From Symbiodinium natans (Eukaryota; Sar; Dinophyceae; Suessiales; Symbiodiniaceae): a stretch of DNA of 64,000 nt. How positions within the stretch are numbered: position 1 is the stretch's first letter; every line of letters starts with the position of its first letter. The notes beneath the pieces are model-generated. The model saw only the letters and a list, made by a program, of their open reading frames with translations. It was not told the DNA's origin and did not search any database. A program made the translations under genes and the position numbers. Of the stretch, positions 40,676-50,140 are shown one piece after another. The DNA lies in assembly GCA_905221605.1 (NCBI GenBank), contig CAJNDS010002569.1:188501-252500 (forward strand). Reading direction: 5' to 3'.

Positions 40676-40768
40676 CAGGATGGGCTATTCGGCCATGTCA
40701 TCCCCAATCACCAACCCTATAAAGGGCCTTTCGAAGTGGTTGTCGGGTACAGTAGCCCATCCTGGAAT
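40676..40768. mobile_element. Palindromic element
   Basis: CCAGGATGGGCTATTC and GTAGCCCATCCTGGAATG are terminal inverted repeats, about 92 bp; single copy. Confidence 0.65.
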
Positions 40769-40815
40769 GTCTTGAAAATACCCTAAACCCGAAACCCGAA
40801 ACCCTATGTTGGCAG

Positions 40816-40873
40816 AGTCAGTAATGCGGCTTCGGTCGGCATCTTCGACGTCGAGGCGCTGTCCCAAAATTGA
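40816..40873 (+). CDS. Terminal exon
   Basis: TATGTTGGCAG then VSNAASVGIFDVEALSQN, TGA at 40871. Confidence 0.55.
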
Positions 40874-41288
40874 CTCTACGACGTGTAGGGCGGAAAAGAA
40901 TGTAGGGCCTACTCAGGTTTTGGAGTACTGTACTTTCATATGTTTTTTGTTCTGTGGTCCTATTATAGCTACTTATACTTAAAAAGTATATACTACTTTT
41001 TCAGGGTCTGCTCCAGAGCCAAGGTATATGCTGGGGTTATATTCGGGAATAAGGTTGAGGGTCTCCCTCCGTCGTCCAACGCCCTGGTTCTAAGGTCCCT
41101 TAGTCTGCGCCCTTAGATGGGGACCCCATACAGACCCCCTTATAGACCGTAGAAAACCCAAGGGCCATACTTCAAAACCCTTTAAAGAAGGCCATAAACC
41201 CTAATAAGCCCTAAGCCCTAAACCCTAAACCATGGGCCATATTAGCGGACCATGCAACTACGATGACCTGCGTCGTCCAACTCACAGG

Positions 41289-41383
41289 ATGCCCTCGGAA
41301 GTGCAACACACAAGAGGCGCTGATCTCAGCTGGAAGAGGTTTGGTTTCATGGCTTTTGTTGCGGGAATCTTCGCGGGCTTAGG
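41289..41383 (+). CDS. Exon with membrane segment
   Basis: CAACTCACAGG then MPSEVQHTRGADLSWKRFGF and MAFVAGIFAGLG; one glycine-rich helix. Donor TTAGG|GTTCC. The ATG could be a start. A family C right end precedes it (41229-41262). Confidence 0.5.
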
Positions 41384-41462
41384 GTTCCTAAACCTCAAAC
41401 CCTAAACCCTAAACCCTAAACCCTAAGGGGTGTATGGGGCTTAGGGATGCAATAGGCATTAG

Positions 41463-41657
41463 GTGCTTTGCGATTGCATGGAGCACGGCAGGTTCAGGAA
41501 AATTCACAATCTTGGGTACCTGCAGAACCTCACAAGCCCGAACAGCCAAAGCTTTTTTGAACCCGAGAACCTAAGGACAATTGACTTTCCACCCGACGTC
41601 TTTTTAAAGTTTAGGCTCGGAATTCAGGACTGCGCGGGCTTCCTTTCTGAAAGTTGA
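41463..41657 (+). CDS. Terminal exon, 64 codons
   Basis: GGCATTAG then VLCDCMEHGRFRKIHNLGYL, later FFEPENLRTIDFPPDVFLKF; TGA at 41655. Leu pattern is not a clear LRR. Unknown. Confidence 0.55.
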   Translation: MLCDCMEHGRFRKIHNLGYLQNLTSPNSQSFFEPENLRTIDFPPDVFLKFRLGIQDCAGFLSES

Positions 41658-41785
41658 GGCTTTAAGGCTTACGGTCTAAGGTTTTCTATGTCCCTTTCGC
41701 GTCTTTGCTGGCTGAGCTAGTACACCTGTCTGATCTGGCTACCATGTGGCGTAAGCCCTAAACCACGAAGCGCCAATTGAGCCAG

Positions 41786-41906
41786 GAGGCCCGTGGGCCT
41801 GACAACCGTCTTCGTCAACATGGCTCTGCCGGCCCCTTACGTACTGTGCTTGGGGGTTCCGAGCTTCTTACCTGGCCACAGGATTGATTATACATACATG
41901 GCTTAA
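41786..41906 (+). CDS. Terminal exon with hydrophobic segment
   Basis: CAATTGAGCCAG then RPVGLTTVFVNMALPAPYVL then CLGVPSFLPGHRIDYTYMA, TAA at 41904. The acceptor sequence CGCCAATTGAGYCAGGAGG recurs at 25570. Confidence 0.55.
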
Positions 41907-41929
41907 TCAGTGGTATACACAAGGGTTAT

Positions 41930-42130
41930 ATGGAGATGGAACCCCTGACTGAGCTGCATTCATCACGACGAGCGCGCGCAGTGCCTCTGAAGTTTGCAAC
42001 TTCGTTGCGCCACGGAAATCGCCATGCAATGAGACATGTGGAACGTGTTCTGCATGCCACTGCTGCACGCTGCTTGCTGCAGCTCAGTAAAGGCGCAGGG
42101 CACGTGACGTTAACAAACTGTCAGCACTAA
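41930..42130 (+). CDS. Small ORF, 66 aa
   Basis: ATG at 41930: MEMEPLTELHSSRRARAVPL then HGNRHAMRHVERVLHATAAR. Arg/His-rich; unknown. Confidence 0.35.
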   Translation: MEMEPLTELHSSRRARAVPLKFATSLRHGNRHAMRHVERVLHATAARCLLQLSKGAGHVTLTNCQH

Positions 42131-42235
42131 CCCTAAACCCAGTACCTAAACCCTAACCCCTAAACCTAAACCCGAAACCTAAACCCTAAACCCAGTATTG
42201 TAACCCCCAAAAGCCTTCTCGACTCTATCCACAGC

Positions 42236-42311
42236 CCTCTGATGAGCAAAGGCCCTGGGCAGCATTCGGCCTGGTCTTCTGGGAGCCTCCGCTGCATTCG
42301 GTCCTGGGGGG
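42236..42311 (+). CDS. Internal exon
   Basis: ACTCTATCCACAG then PSDEQRPWAAFGLVFWEPPL then HSVLG; donor GGG|GTGTAGGG. Confidence 0.55.
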
Positions 42312-42317
42312 TGTAGG

Positions 42318-42455
42318 GTTCAGGGTTTAGGGTTTAGGGCCGTTTAGGGTTTAGGGTTTAGGGTTTAGGGTTTAGGGTTTAGGGTTTAGGGTTTAGGGTT
42401 TAGGGTTTAGGGTTTAGGGTTTAGGGTTTAGGGTTTAGGGTTTAGGGTTTAGGTG
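42318..42455 (+). repeat. TTTAGGG array
   Basis: About 18 units after the exon at 42236. Confidence 0.96.
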
Positions 42456-42620
42456 GCTTTTGGGTAAGGGTTTAGGTCCTGGATATTTTGGGCTATGTTG
42501 GAAGACCCCTCCCCCCCACCTCCCCTCGCCCCCCCTGTTTATAAGCAATGTAAATGCTTATGAGCAAGATGTTGCGTGACCAACAATATTTCCAATAACT
42601 CTTTCCAATCAATAATCAAG

Positions 42621-43159
42621 ATGGAGTACGCAGATTACTTACCAAGCGAAAGACATCACCCTTCTGTTCGGATTTGGCTAAAGTCCAGGAGGACGTTCAA
42701 GGCCGCCCTTTGTCACAGTCCTTTCCCAGTTTTGCCAGAAAAACCAGGCGTTATATCCATAGTGGAGTTCTCAAGAAGCCAAGAAGCCTCAAGGCAGCCC
42801 CTCCCACAAGCTCCCACATTCTCCGAAACCATCAGGGCTTCACTTCGAAAGCTATTGTTTTCCGTTGCCCACCCTTGGTAAGGAGTTGTTATGTGCTGCA
42901 CGCCCGGGTCTCGTTTGAGTTGTCTCAGGGAATCCCCAAAAAGAATCTGACAGACTCCCCTGGAACACGCCTCAGGGAATCCCGCCCCCTGAAGTCCCGC
43001 AATAAATCCGGCAGAGTTAGGAGCCGGAGGTCTAGGGGTTTAAAGGGTTTAATTGGGCTTTGGGGTTCCCGAGAGTCACAGCCCAGGCGCTGTCGTTTCA
43101 TTTGCGCTTCGACCAGCCGGGCTTGGCCGCTAGCTGAGCATCTAAGTGGGGGATTATGA
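42621..43159 (+). CDS. Two-exon model
   Basis: ATG at 42621 (MEYADYLPSERHHPSVRIWL, later SETIRASLRKLLFSVAHP) to donor TTG|GTAAGG at 42878; acceptor CACAGCCCAG at 43086. Joined frame ends at 43159; the other second-exon frame ALSFHLRFDQPGLAAS with TGA at 43135 is equally coding-like. Confidence 0.4.
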
Positions 43160-44066
43160 GGTTCTGGGTTTCGAGAGTTGGGTTCTATTGTGGGGTTTTG
43201 GGGTTGGGGTTTAGGGTTTAGGGTTTAGGGTCACCGATCCGGGGAGTGGTTGGTGCAAGAAGATTTAACCTGTTATTCCTTGGCTATTGGAGAGGTAAGT
43301 ATAACCATCGAGCCCTAAACGCCAAACCCTAAACCTTAAACCCTAAACCCTAAACCCTAAACCCTAAACCCTAAACCTTCTGAGAACCACAGTACACCTT
43401 CTGAGGGGGGAGCGCCGTGCTGTTTGCGCTTGGTGGCTTTGGGGCTTGTTGACCAGCGCTTTGGGGTTTCGGCTCATGGGGCTTCTCGGGGTTTAGGTTT
43501 TGGGGTTGAGGAAAGGTGTTAGGGTTTAGGGTTTAGGGATTAGGGTTTAGGGTTAGTGGTTAGTGCCTTGTGCAAGGGGGCCTTTGTTGAGCCTGCCAGC
43601 TCTAGTGTGCTTGGGGGCGCAGAGTTTCAATGGTTCAGGTTTTAGGGGCTCGGGCTTAGGGTTAGGATTTAGTGGTGGCTATGTTCTTCGGGTCTCCCGA
43701 ACCCCTTAGAAGCTCACCCCAAACCTTAAACCATAAGCACCGCATGGGGTGCACGTATCCGGCGGCTAGAGCACCTTGAACCCTAAACCCTAAACCCTAA
43801 GCCCTAAGCCCTAAACCCTAATCCCTCAACCCTAAACCCTAAACCCTAAACCCTAAACCCTAAACCCTAAACCCTAAACCCTAAATCAAACTTCCGAAGG
43901 TTCCGCGCAACCCAGCCGCAAGCACCTCAGCCATTCAAGGGCCTTGAAGCCCCAGTTGCCTCAACCCAAAATCCCGAACCTAAACCCTTCACCGTTCATC
44001 CCCGTTCACCCTTTTCCCAAGCCCTAAACCCTAAACCCTAATAACCCTAAACCCTAAACCCCACAG
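43160..44066. other. Tracts and unassigned
   Basis: Contains TTTAACCTGTTATTCCTTGG at 43266 (an intron 3'-end-like motif also at 37470 and 63706), R tracts 43320-43378 and 43777-43884. No firm exon. Confidence 0.45.
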
Positions 44067-44158
44067 AGGGGAGGTTTCTGCAGAGGCCTTCCTTTTGGCT
44101 GGCCTCTTCCTTGGCACCGGAATCGCTGCAGGAGTTCTTGCCGAGACCTCGGGTGAAG
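44067..44158 (+). CDS. Internal exon, membrane segment
   Basis: AAACCCCACAG then GEVSAEAFLLAGLFLGTGIA then AGVLAETSGE; donor AAG|GTTTGGGG. Clear hydrophobic helix LLAGLFLGTGIAAGVL. Confidence 0.6.
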
Positions 44159-44801
44159 GTTTGGGGTTTAGGGTTTAGGGTTTAGGGCTTGGGGCTTGGG
44201 GCTTAGGGTTTAGGGTTTAGGGCTTGGGGCTTAGGTTCTTGGATGTAGGAGGTTAAGGAAGCAGGGTTTGAAGATCTAGGGTTTGGGGTCTAGGGCTCAA
44301 GGGTTTGGGGTTTAGGGTTGAGGGATTTAGGGGTTTAGGCAGGGTGAGTTCAGGATGGAGGTTTTACTGCGGGGAGGGCACTGGTTGGTGGTAGTGGCCC
44401 GGTGTGGTGGAGATTGCAGAAGGATTTTCTCTAGGATGTAGGATGCATACAGTTTAGGCTTCGAGGTGGTTGGGCTGTTAGGGCACGGGTCCCGAGCTTG
44501 AGCCTATAGGGCTTGTAGGGCTTATAAGGCTTGCAGGGCTTCTGCTTGTGGGGCTTATGGGCTAATGGGGCTTATAGGGCTTAAAGGGCTTGCAGGGCTT
44601 GCAGGGCTTCGGGTCTAGGGATTAGGGTTTAGTGAACCCGAGCCGAAGGGGGAGCAATTGTATACGTGCTGTCCGTAAGCCGACTACAAGCCTGGGCCTG
44701 TGCCTTCATTTAAGGGCTCAAGGTTTAGGGTTTAGGGGTTAGGGTTCAGGGTTTAGGGCTTAGGGGTTGAGGGCTGACCTTAACTTTCCCTCCTTTTCCA
44801 G

Positions 44802-44864
44802 AAGAAAGCTTACTTCAAGGTACTTCGCACAAGTGCTATTACCAGGGGCAGGGGGTTACTGTAG
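44802..44864 (+). CDS. Terminal exon
   Basis: Strong acceptor TTTCCCTCCTTTTCCAG; KKAYFKVLRTSAITRGRGLL, TAG at 44862. Confidence 0.5.
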   Translation, partial: KKAYFKVLRTSAITRGRGLL

Positions 44865-44968
44865 AAGAGGGGGTCCCTAAACCCTAAACCCTAAACCCTA
44901 AAATCTAAACTGTAAACCCTAAACCCTAAGCCCTCAGCCCTAAACCCTAAACCCCGTGACTCCTCAAG

Positions 44969-45069
44969 CACTTCTGATCCCCCTTGACCTTCACATGCTT
45001 GATGTTGCCAATTTCCGACTCGGGATTTGGGGCCTCAGGGCTTCGAAAACCCTAGAAACCCTAAACCGT
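44969..45069 (+). CDS. Exon
   Basis: GACTCCTCAAG then LLIPLDLHMLDVANFRLGIW; end uncertain (GT at 45004 or TAA at 45067 in the tract). Confidence 0.4.
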
Positions 45070-45140
45070 TAAACCGTTAAACCGTTAAACCCTAAACCCT
45101 AAACCCTATATAAACCCCACAGAGTTTTCGCCAAGCTGAG

Positions 45141-45466
45141 GCCTGGCAGTGGGGCGAGCGACGCCTGTCAGGACCTCGGTTGTTTTTTGGACAACTTGGG
45201 AGGGCGGTTTAGGGTTTAGGGTTCAGGGTTTAGGGTTCAGGGGCGACCTCCTGACGAATAGCTTTGCAACAGGGCTCCTGGTCACTAGTCGCAGCTCTTG
45301 CCTTAAGGCCAACAACTATCTTCCTCCCAACATGCGACATGAGATCATAGATCTACAATGTGTGGGGGATCTGAGTGTCGACGGAGCACCCCAAAGGCTT
45401 TCGGGCTTTGGGCTCCAAATCCGAGCTGCTCTTGCTCCAAAAGCGTCCTCTCCTGTTAATCTGTGA
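45141..45466 (+). CDS. Two exons with a purely telomere-like intron
   Basis: 45141-45206 and 45241-45466. In the joining frame: GSGASDACQDLGCFLDNLGG R|GDLLTNSFATGLLVTSR, later NNYLPPNMRHEIIDLQCVGD, TGA at 45464. The other two frames of the short first exon are also open, so the join is an inference from phase. Function unknown. Confidence 0.5.
45207..45240 (+). other. 34-nt intron of five telomere-like units
   Basis: Reads GTTTAGGGTTTAGGG, TTCAGGG, TTTAGGG, TTCAG: GT at one end, TTCAG at the other, nothing else inside. 34 is not a multiple of 3, so it must be removed (or the gene is broken). Confidence 0.5.
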
Positions 45467-45626
45467 GCGATGGGGAAGAGAGCTTCTTCTAAATCAGGGG
45501 CTCAACGGTGACCCTGAATCCTATAAAGCAAAAAGCCCTAAACCCTAAAAAGCCCTAAACCCTAAACCCTAAACCCTAAACCCTAAACCCGAACTCCTAT
45601 AAAGCAAAAAACCCAAGAGGGCCGAG

Positions 45627-45932
45627 GCCTGGATTGTTCTGCGTTGTAAAGCGCATCGGCCAGCTTGGACTGGGCTCCCTTTACACGACCGGCTGTCTAA
45701 CATAGGGGTCGGAATAATTGCTAGTAGCATTCCCTTAGGGTCCCTCTGTAATTATACTAGAATAACCCCCCAAAACCCTATTCTAACTTTTCAGGCTCCT
45801 ATATTAGAGTCCTCCATCCTTCTGGTTATGATGCTTCTGCCCGAGGCGTTCGGCGTACTGGCGTCTTGGCTGAGACTTGGGGCAGTCTTCGGGCCCCTCA
45901 GGCTAGCGATTTGTTTTGAACGTTGCTTCTAG
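45627..45932 (+). CDS. Two exons split by a family E introner; membrane protein end
   Basis: 45627-45707 and 45795-45932: AWIVLRCKAHRPAWTGLPLH, DRLSNIG|APILESSILLVMM, then LPEAFGVLASWLRLGAVFGP, TAG at 45930. Phase 0. Two hydrophobic stretches in the last exon. Confidence 0.65.
   Translation, partial: AWIVLRCKAHRPAWTGLPLHDRLSNIGVGIIASSIPLGSLCNYTRITPQNPILTFQAPILESSILLVMMLLPEAFGVLASWLRLGAVFGPLRLAICFERCF
45708..45794 (+). mobile_element. Family E introner
   Basis: 87 nt GT-AG: GTCGGAATAATTGCTAGTAG to TATTCTAACTTTTCAG. Carries its own branch-point-like CTAAC and pyrimidine/CAG. Terminal ATAGGGG/CTCCTATATTA stays in the exons. Confidence 0.8.
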
Positions 45933-46043
45933 TCGGTTCAACTTAAACAGGTATTGAAAGTCGCACATGTATGTGTTATGGCTGCCCTGCTTACGAATGT
46001 AGGTTTGGACTGAGGATCGGAACTTGCTTTGGCATTTCTGCAG

Positions 46044-46337
46044 ACTGTGCCGGACACAACTAGGGGTGACAAAGTCCGGCAAAAGTCCGGCAAAGACGGA
46101 GGTAGCGGTCAGGTCACCGCCCTCTCTAGAAAGTCCCTTCAGCATGAAATCTTCGAACGTGTTTCCGACGTTTCATGAACCTAATATAAGGGTTGGAATC
46201 ATTGCAAACAATATTGCCTTAGGGTCCCTTTGAAATGATACCATACTAACCCCCAAAACCCTATTCCAATTCTTCAGGCCCCTATATTACTGGATCGCAG
46301 TCCATGTCACCATGGAGTTGTGGACAGATGTTTCTGA
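46044..46337 (+). CDS. Two exons split by a family E introner
   Basis: 46044-46191 and 46278-46337; phase 0 join HEPNIR|APILLDRS, TGA at 46335. Upstream GKSPAKTEVAVRSPPSLESP. Alternative frames (TVPDTTRGDKVRQKSGKDGG left; PLYYWIAVHVTMELWTDVSE right) also look coding, so exact frames are unsure. Confidence 0.45.
46192..46277 (+). mobile_element. Family E introner
   Basis: 86 nt: GTTGGAATCATTGC to CCTATTCCAATTCTTCAG; flanks AATATAAGG and CCCCTATATTA. Confidence 0.75.
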
Positions 46338-46476
46338 AGTTCGTCTCCAGATCTGGGACCAGAGCTTGCCTTTTGGATGGCTTCACGACGTGCACCGTGT
46401 GCTGCGTTGCGTTGCCCTGAACCCTAAACCCTAAACCCTAAACCCTAAACCCTAAACCCTAAACCCTAAACCGCAG

Positions 46477-46599
46477 TGAAGATGGGGGGGTTGCCATCCT
46501 TGGCTTTTGCTGCGCGCTGAAGCACACCATTTCGATGTTAGGTATCACTACTTCGCCATGGCCATGGTGGTTTCAGCTGGGCGCTCAAAGTACTTTGGG
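46477..46599 (+). CDS. Internal exon
   Basis: CTAAACCGCAG then EDGGVAILGFCCALKHTISM then LGITTSPWPWWFQLGAQ; donor GGG|GTTTAGGG, or earlier TTAG|GTATCA. Confidence 0.5.
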
Positions 46600-46748
46600 G
46601 TTTAGGGTTTGGGGTTTCGGGTTTCGGGTTTAGGGTTTAGGGTTTAGGGTTTAGTTACCCTTCCATTTTGTTCAGAGTTTAGGGTTAAGATGGGTGAGTT
46701 TTCAGGGTTTAGGGTTGAGGTTTTGTCGGTTTAGGACGCAGGGCCCAG

Positions 46749-46810
46749 CAGAGTTAGGAGAAGAGGCCGAGGAAGGGCACCTTCTCTTAGTTAGACCATA
46801 CGAGACATAG
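46749..46810 (+). CDS. Terminal exon, acidic
   Basis: CAGGGCCCAG then ELGEEAEEGHLLLVRPYET, TAG at 46808. Confidence 0.55.
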
Positions 46811-47001
46811 CGACATCCTCTCTACCTACTCTTACGTGTAGGCTTTGTCAAGAGCCAAAAAACCACATCTTATAATCATGCAGTATACCACCATATAACA
46901 ATGGAATGATACAATATCAAAAAGCTGCGGCGCAGAGACCTTCACGGCTCAGCTGTCCCAAACCCCAAACCCGAAGGCCCAAGCCTGAAACCCTCCGCCA
47001 G

Positions 47002-47056
47002 GTGGCTGTGGCGAGCATCCTTGGATACCTGAACTACGAGCACCCTCATGATGAGG
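47002..47056 (+). CDS. Internal exon
   Basis: CCTCCGCCAG then VAVASILGYLNYEHPHDE; donor AGG|GTTAGGG. Confidence 0.55.
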
Positions 47057-47139
47057 GTTAGGGTTTAGGGTTTAGGGTTCAGGGTTTAGGGTTCAGGGTT
47101 CAGGGTTCAGGGTTTGGCCAGGTTCGGTGGGCTTCCCAG

Positions 47140-47196
47140 AAACCGGAGACGCTCTACCCTGAACCCTTCCACGAGGGCTTCTCGGGAAGTTTGGCA
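47140..47196 (+). CDS. Internal exon
   Basis: GGCTTCCCAG then KPETLYPEPFHEGFSGSLA; donor GCA|GTTTAGGG; 19 codons, phase 0/0. Confidence 0.55.
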
Positions 47197-47361
47197 GTTT
47201 AGGGTATGGGATGGTGTGTGTTTGGGCACATGTTGGGTCCTCATTGTCTGGACTTCAGGGGATTATTGGGGTTTAGGGTTTAGGGTTTAGGGTTTAGGGT
47301 TTAGGGTTTAGGGTTTAGGGTTTAGGGTTTAGGGAAACCCACAACTAACCTAAACGCCGAG

Positions 47362-47430
47362 CAGCATTTCAAGCCGATGCCCCTAAAGCGGCCCCGAGCC
47401 CTCAAAGCCCTGAACCCTACCATTTTTCAG
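47362..47430 (+). CDS. Internal exon, basic
   Basis: AACGCCGAG then QHFKPMPLKRPRALKALNPT then IFQ; donor CAG|GTTTGGG; 23 codons, phase 0/0. Confidence 0.5.
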
Positions 47431-47552
47431 GTTTGGGGGCCACTCAGCCCTAAACCCTAAACCCTAAACCCGAAACCCTAAACCCTAAACCCTAAACCCT
47501 AAACCCTAAACCCTAACCCGAAACCCTAAACCCGAAACCCTGAACCCTAAAG

Positions 47553-47631
47553 AGGTACAACATGCGCAAGTCCTACACCCTGGCATCGGAGTTGAAGTTT
47601 TACAAGGAGGCCCTGGTGAAAGGGGGGCGGG
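47553..47631 (+). CDS. Internal exon
   Basis: CCTAAAG then RYNMRKSYTLASELKFYKEA then LVKGGR; donor CGGG|GTTTAGGG. Confidence 0.6.
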
Positions 47632-47725
47632 GTTTAGGGTTTAGGGTTTAGGGTTTAGGGTTTAGGGTTTAGGGTTTAGGGTTTAGGGTTTAGGGTTTAG
47701 GGTTTAGGGTTTAGGGTTTAGGGCT
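47632..47725 (+). repeat. TTTAGGG array, 13 units
   Basis: Begins at the donor of the preceding exon. Confidence 0.97.
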
Positions 47726-47796
47726 CCTCGCTTTGGTTTTTTTGTGTTTAAAGCTTTCGGGTGTGGTCTAGTGACCGGGGCTTTAAGCTTTCAGGG

Positions 47797-47953
47797 CAGC
47801 TCTGATGCCGAAACCCCGTCCCTAAAGACGCAGAGCAGCACTGTTAAAGTCTCTCAAGCAGCTTCAAAGATCTACGCCGCCCTAGGAGCACCCCAGACGC
47901 CCAAAATTCAGAGCCCTAAACCCTCAACCGAAACCCCAAACCCTAAACCCTAA
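47797..47953 (+). CDS. Exon, Ser/Gln-rich
   Basis: TTTAAGCTTTCAG then GSSDAETPSLKTQSSTVKVS then QAASKIYAALGAPQTPKIQS; runs into CCCTAAA units, whose TAA stops it. Confidence 0.4.
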
Positions 47954-47995
47954 ACCCTCAACCCTAAACCCTAAACCCTAAACCCCACCATGCAG

Positions 47996-48440
47996 AGGTC
48001 AACGTGGGACAGGTGAAGGGCCAGCAGCTGATGGATGCAGGGAACCAAGTGCTTGCAGGGGGTTCTCAAAGCTACTGGGACCCGGAGTAGGTCCTTGTTC
48101 CCCTTTCTTTAGGGTTTAGGGTTTAGGGTTTAGGGTTTAGGGTTTAGGGTTTAGGGTTTAGGGTTTAGGGCATAGGGCAACTAGCACCCAGAGTAGGCCC
48201 TTCTTCCCCCCTTTTGTTTGTTTGGGGGTGTGCTCTTGTGCCAGTGAAGCGCGCAGACCCCAAAAACTCTAAGCCCTCATCCCTGACCCCCTCACACCCT
48301 AACAAACTAGCACCCCCAAGCTCTGCCCCAAACCCTAAACCCGGAACCCTAAACCTCTGGCCACTTGGGGACATGCAGATGAGATCGAAAGCCATTACCT
48401 TTCAACCCCTGAACACCGGCATGTTTGGTGCTTCGCGTAC
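47996..48440 (+). CDS. Two exons around a type L introner that holds a telomere tract
   Basis: 47996-48070 and 48245 onward: EVNVGQVKGQQLMDAGNQVL, AGGSQ M|KRADPKNSKPSSLTPS; phases fit (1+2). The second part contains CCCTAAA-like codons and may itself be split before MRSKAITFQPLNTGMFGASR at 48379-48440. Confidence 0.5.
48071..48244 (+). mobile_element. Type L introner with inserted TTTAGGG tract (GC-AG)
   Basis: 174 nt. ACCCGGAGTAGGTCCTTGTT at 48080, about nine TTTAGGG units, then ACCCAGAGTAGGCCCTTCTT at 48186; ends GCTCTTGTGCCAG. Confidence 0.75.
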
Positions 48441-48689
48441 AGGGATTAGGGTGTAGGGTTCCGGCTTTAGGCTTTAGGGTTTAGGATTTGTTGGGGCTTT
48501 AGTGTCCTAAAACCCTCAGCCTGAAACCTTTAGTGCTCATGCATGGTTTAGGGTTCAGGGTTTTGGGCCTTGGGAACCGGACGCAACTTCCGTCCGTACA
48601 TTCCTCTGCCACCCCTACTAAACCCTAAACCCTATACATGCCTAAGCACCATTCAAAGCCTCCAAGCCCTAAAACACTAAACCTTGGGA

Positions 48690-48790
48690 TGCTCCGTCTT
48701 ATACTAACAGTCCTTAGTAGGGATTTTTTTTTTGGGGGGGGGTCCTAAAATCCCTATTCAGGACTGTTCGTATAAGGGGGAACGTCCCAG
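48690..48790. mobile_element. Family D element
   Basis: CTTATACTAACAGTCCTTAG, poly-T/poly-G loop, ATTCAGGACTGTTCGTATAA. Confidence 0.75.
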
Positions 48791-48832
48791 ACTAAACCCT
48801 CAAAACCCTAAACCCTAAGCCCCAAACCGAAG

Positions 48833-48955
48833 GCCGGGTCCGTGACCTTCAGCAAGGAGAGTGGCCTTGATTTTGGCAAGGCCATGGGCGCCGTGCTCAG
48901 AAGGAAGCAGGGCTTGCGGCTACCTCTCAAGGGACGAGCTTTCGAAGGGTGTTAG
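48833..48955 (+). CDS. Terminal exon
   Basis: CAAACCGAAG then AGSVTFSKESGLDFGKAMGA then VLRRKQGLRLPLKGRAFEGC, TAG at 48953. Confidence 0.6.
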   Translation, partial: AGSVTFSKESGLDFGKAMGAVLRRKQGLRLPLKGRAFEGC

Positions 48956-49108
48956 CATGTGGGGATAGAAGAATCCCTACGCGTTTCCGATTCGCGTTTG
49001 AGATCATGTGATCTGAGGACGCATTTTTGCCTAAAGCCTAAACTTTAAACCCTAAACCCTAAACCCTAAACCCTAAACCCTACACAAAGTAGCACTCTGG
49101 CTTCCTAG

Positions 49109-49190
49109 GCTTCCGGGATGGCGACACCTACTGCGTCGCGCCGATCACCAACGGAGATGCTCCGTGGATGCATTCTCGCGCCAACGGGGA

Positions 49191-49196
<6 letters not shown>
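49109..49196 (+). CDS. Exon ending in poly-G
   Basis: TGGCTTCCTAG then FRDGDTYCVAPITNGDAPWM then HSRANGEEG; the 30-base poly-G at 49194-49224 hides the donor. Confidence 0.55.
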
Positions 49197-49225
<29 letters not shown>

Positions 49226-49544
49226 AGGGCGCTAGGGTTTAGGGTTGAGGGTTTCGGTCTTAGGTTCGGGGTTTAGGGTTTAGGGTTTAGGGTTTAGTTG
49301 TTACGGGACACACTAAACACCCTGAACCTTGGGGGCCATTCATTCCCAGACCTTCTGCCCCCTCCCTGCTGGGCATCAGTCGTTCGAGGCCCGTGATGCG
49401 AAGCCCTGAGTTGAACTTCAGGGTTCCTGCAAAGCTTTAGGCTCTTGGGGTCTTAATGCTTAGGGTTTAGGGTTTAGGGTTTAGGGTTTAGGGCAGAAAC
49501 CGAGATTCGATCCAAATCTCGATACGGGCTCAGGAGCGTCTTGA

Positions 49545-49632
49545 ACGGGCTTACCCTTATTGGGTTCCTTTCAAAGGATTATGGTCTTTTGGGGCAATTT
49601 TAGGGGTACCCTTGTTTTGAGAAATACCCACA
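49545..49632. mobile_element. Family F element
   Basis: TACCCTTATTGGGTTCC and AATTTTAGGGGTACCC; flanks not resolved. Confidence 0.5.
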
Positions 49633-49660
49633 TCGACGCATCATCGAGCAAACCCTGATC

Positions 49661-49812
49661 CCGAGACCAGAAAGCCGAGGCGAATCTCCTGGTCTACGAC
49701 TTCTGGGCCATAGGCCGGGAGAGATGCGTTGCCTCGTGTTCAGGAGCATGCGCCTTAAACCCCAAACCCGAAACTCAACCCGCAACCATCGACCGTGGCC
49801 CCCTCCAGAGCG
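49661..49812 (+). CDS. Exon
   Basis: TGATCCCGAG then PESRGESPGLRLLGHRPGEM then RCLVFRSMRLKP; stays open through CCCCAAA/CCCGAAA units to GAGCGG|GTCTTTG. Confidence 0.4.
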
Positions 49813-49913
49813 GGTCTTTGTGGGTTTTGGGGTTTGGGGGTTTAGGGGTTAGGGGTTTAGGGGTTTGAGGGTTTATAAGGATTTACGGGGATTAAGGTCT
49901 TGTGGCTGCGTAG

Positions 49914-49952
49914 AATGTGGTTCCCTCACCCTGCCGAGAGTGTCTCACTTCG
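49914..49952 (+). CDS. 13-codon internal exon
   Basis: TGGCTGCGTAG then NVVPSPCRECLTS; donor TCG|GTTTAGGG; phase 0/0. Confidence 0.45.
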
Positions 49953-50014
49953 GTTTAGGGTCTGGCACCTAAACCCCTAAACCCCTAAACCCCTAAACCC
50001 CTAAACCGCATGAG

Positions 50015-50140
50015 GGCCCAAAGCCATGCTCACAAATCCGTTGCCATCTCGGCTCTCGTTTTGGGACCATCTCCTGGCTCGTAGCCAAGATGTCCATGCT
50101 ATCCGAGACTGCCACTTGCTCGCACGCTTCAAGGATTTAG
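50015..50140 (+). CDS. Terminal exon
   Basis: ACCGCATGAG then GPKPCSQIRCHLGSRFGTIS then WLVAKMSMLSETATCSHASR; TAG at 50138 comes from a TTTAGGG unit. Confidence 0.5.
   Translation, partial: GPKPCSQIRCHLGSRFGTISWLVAKMSMLSETATCSHASRI

Noticed and set aside
42674-43159. 161-aa unspliced ORF
   Set aside because: A consensus GTAAGG donor at 42878 favours splicing; the codon pattern upstream is better in the other frame.
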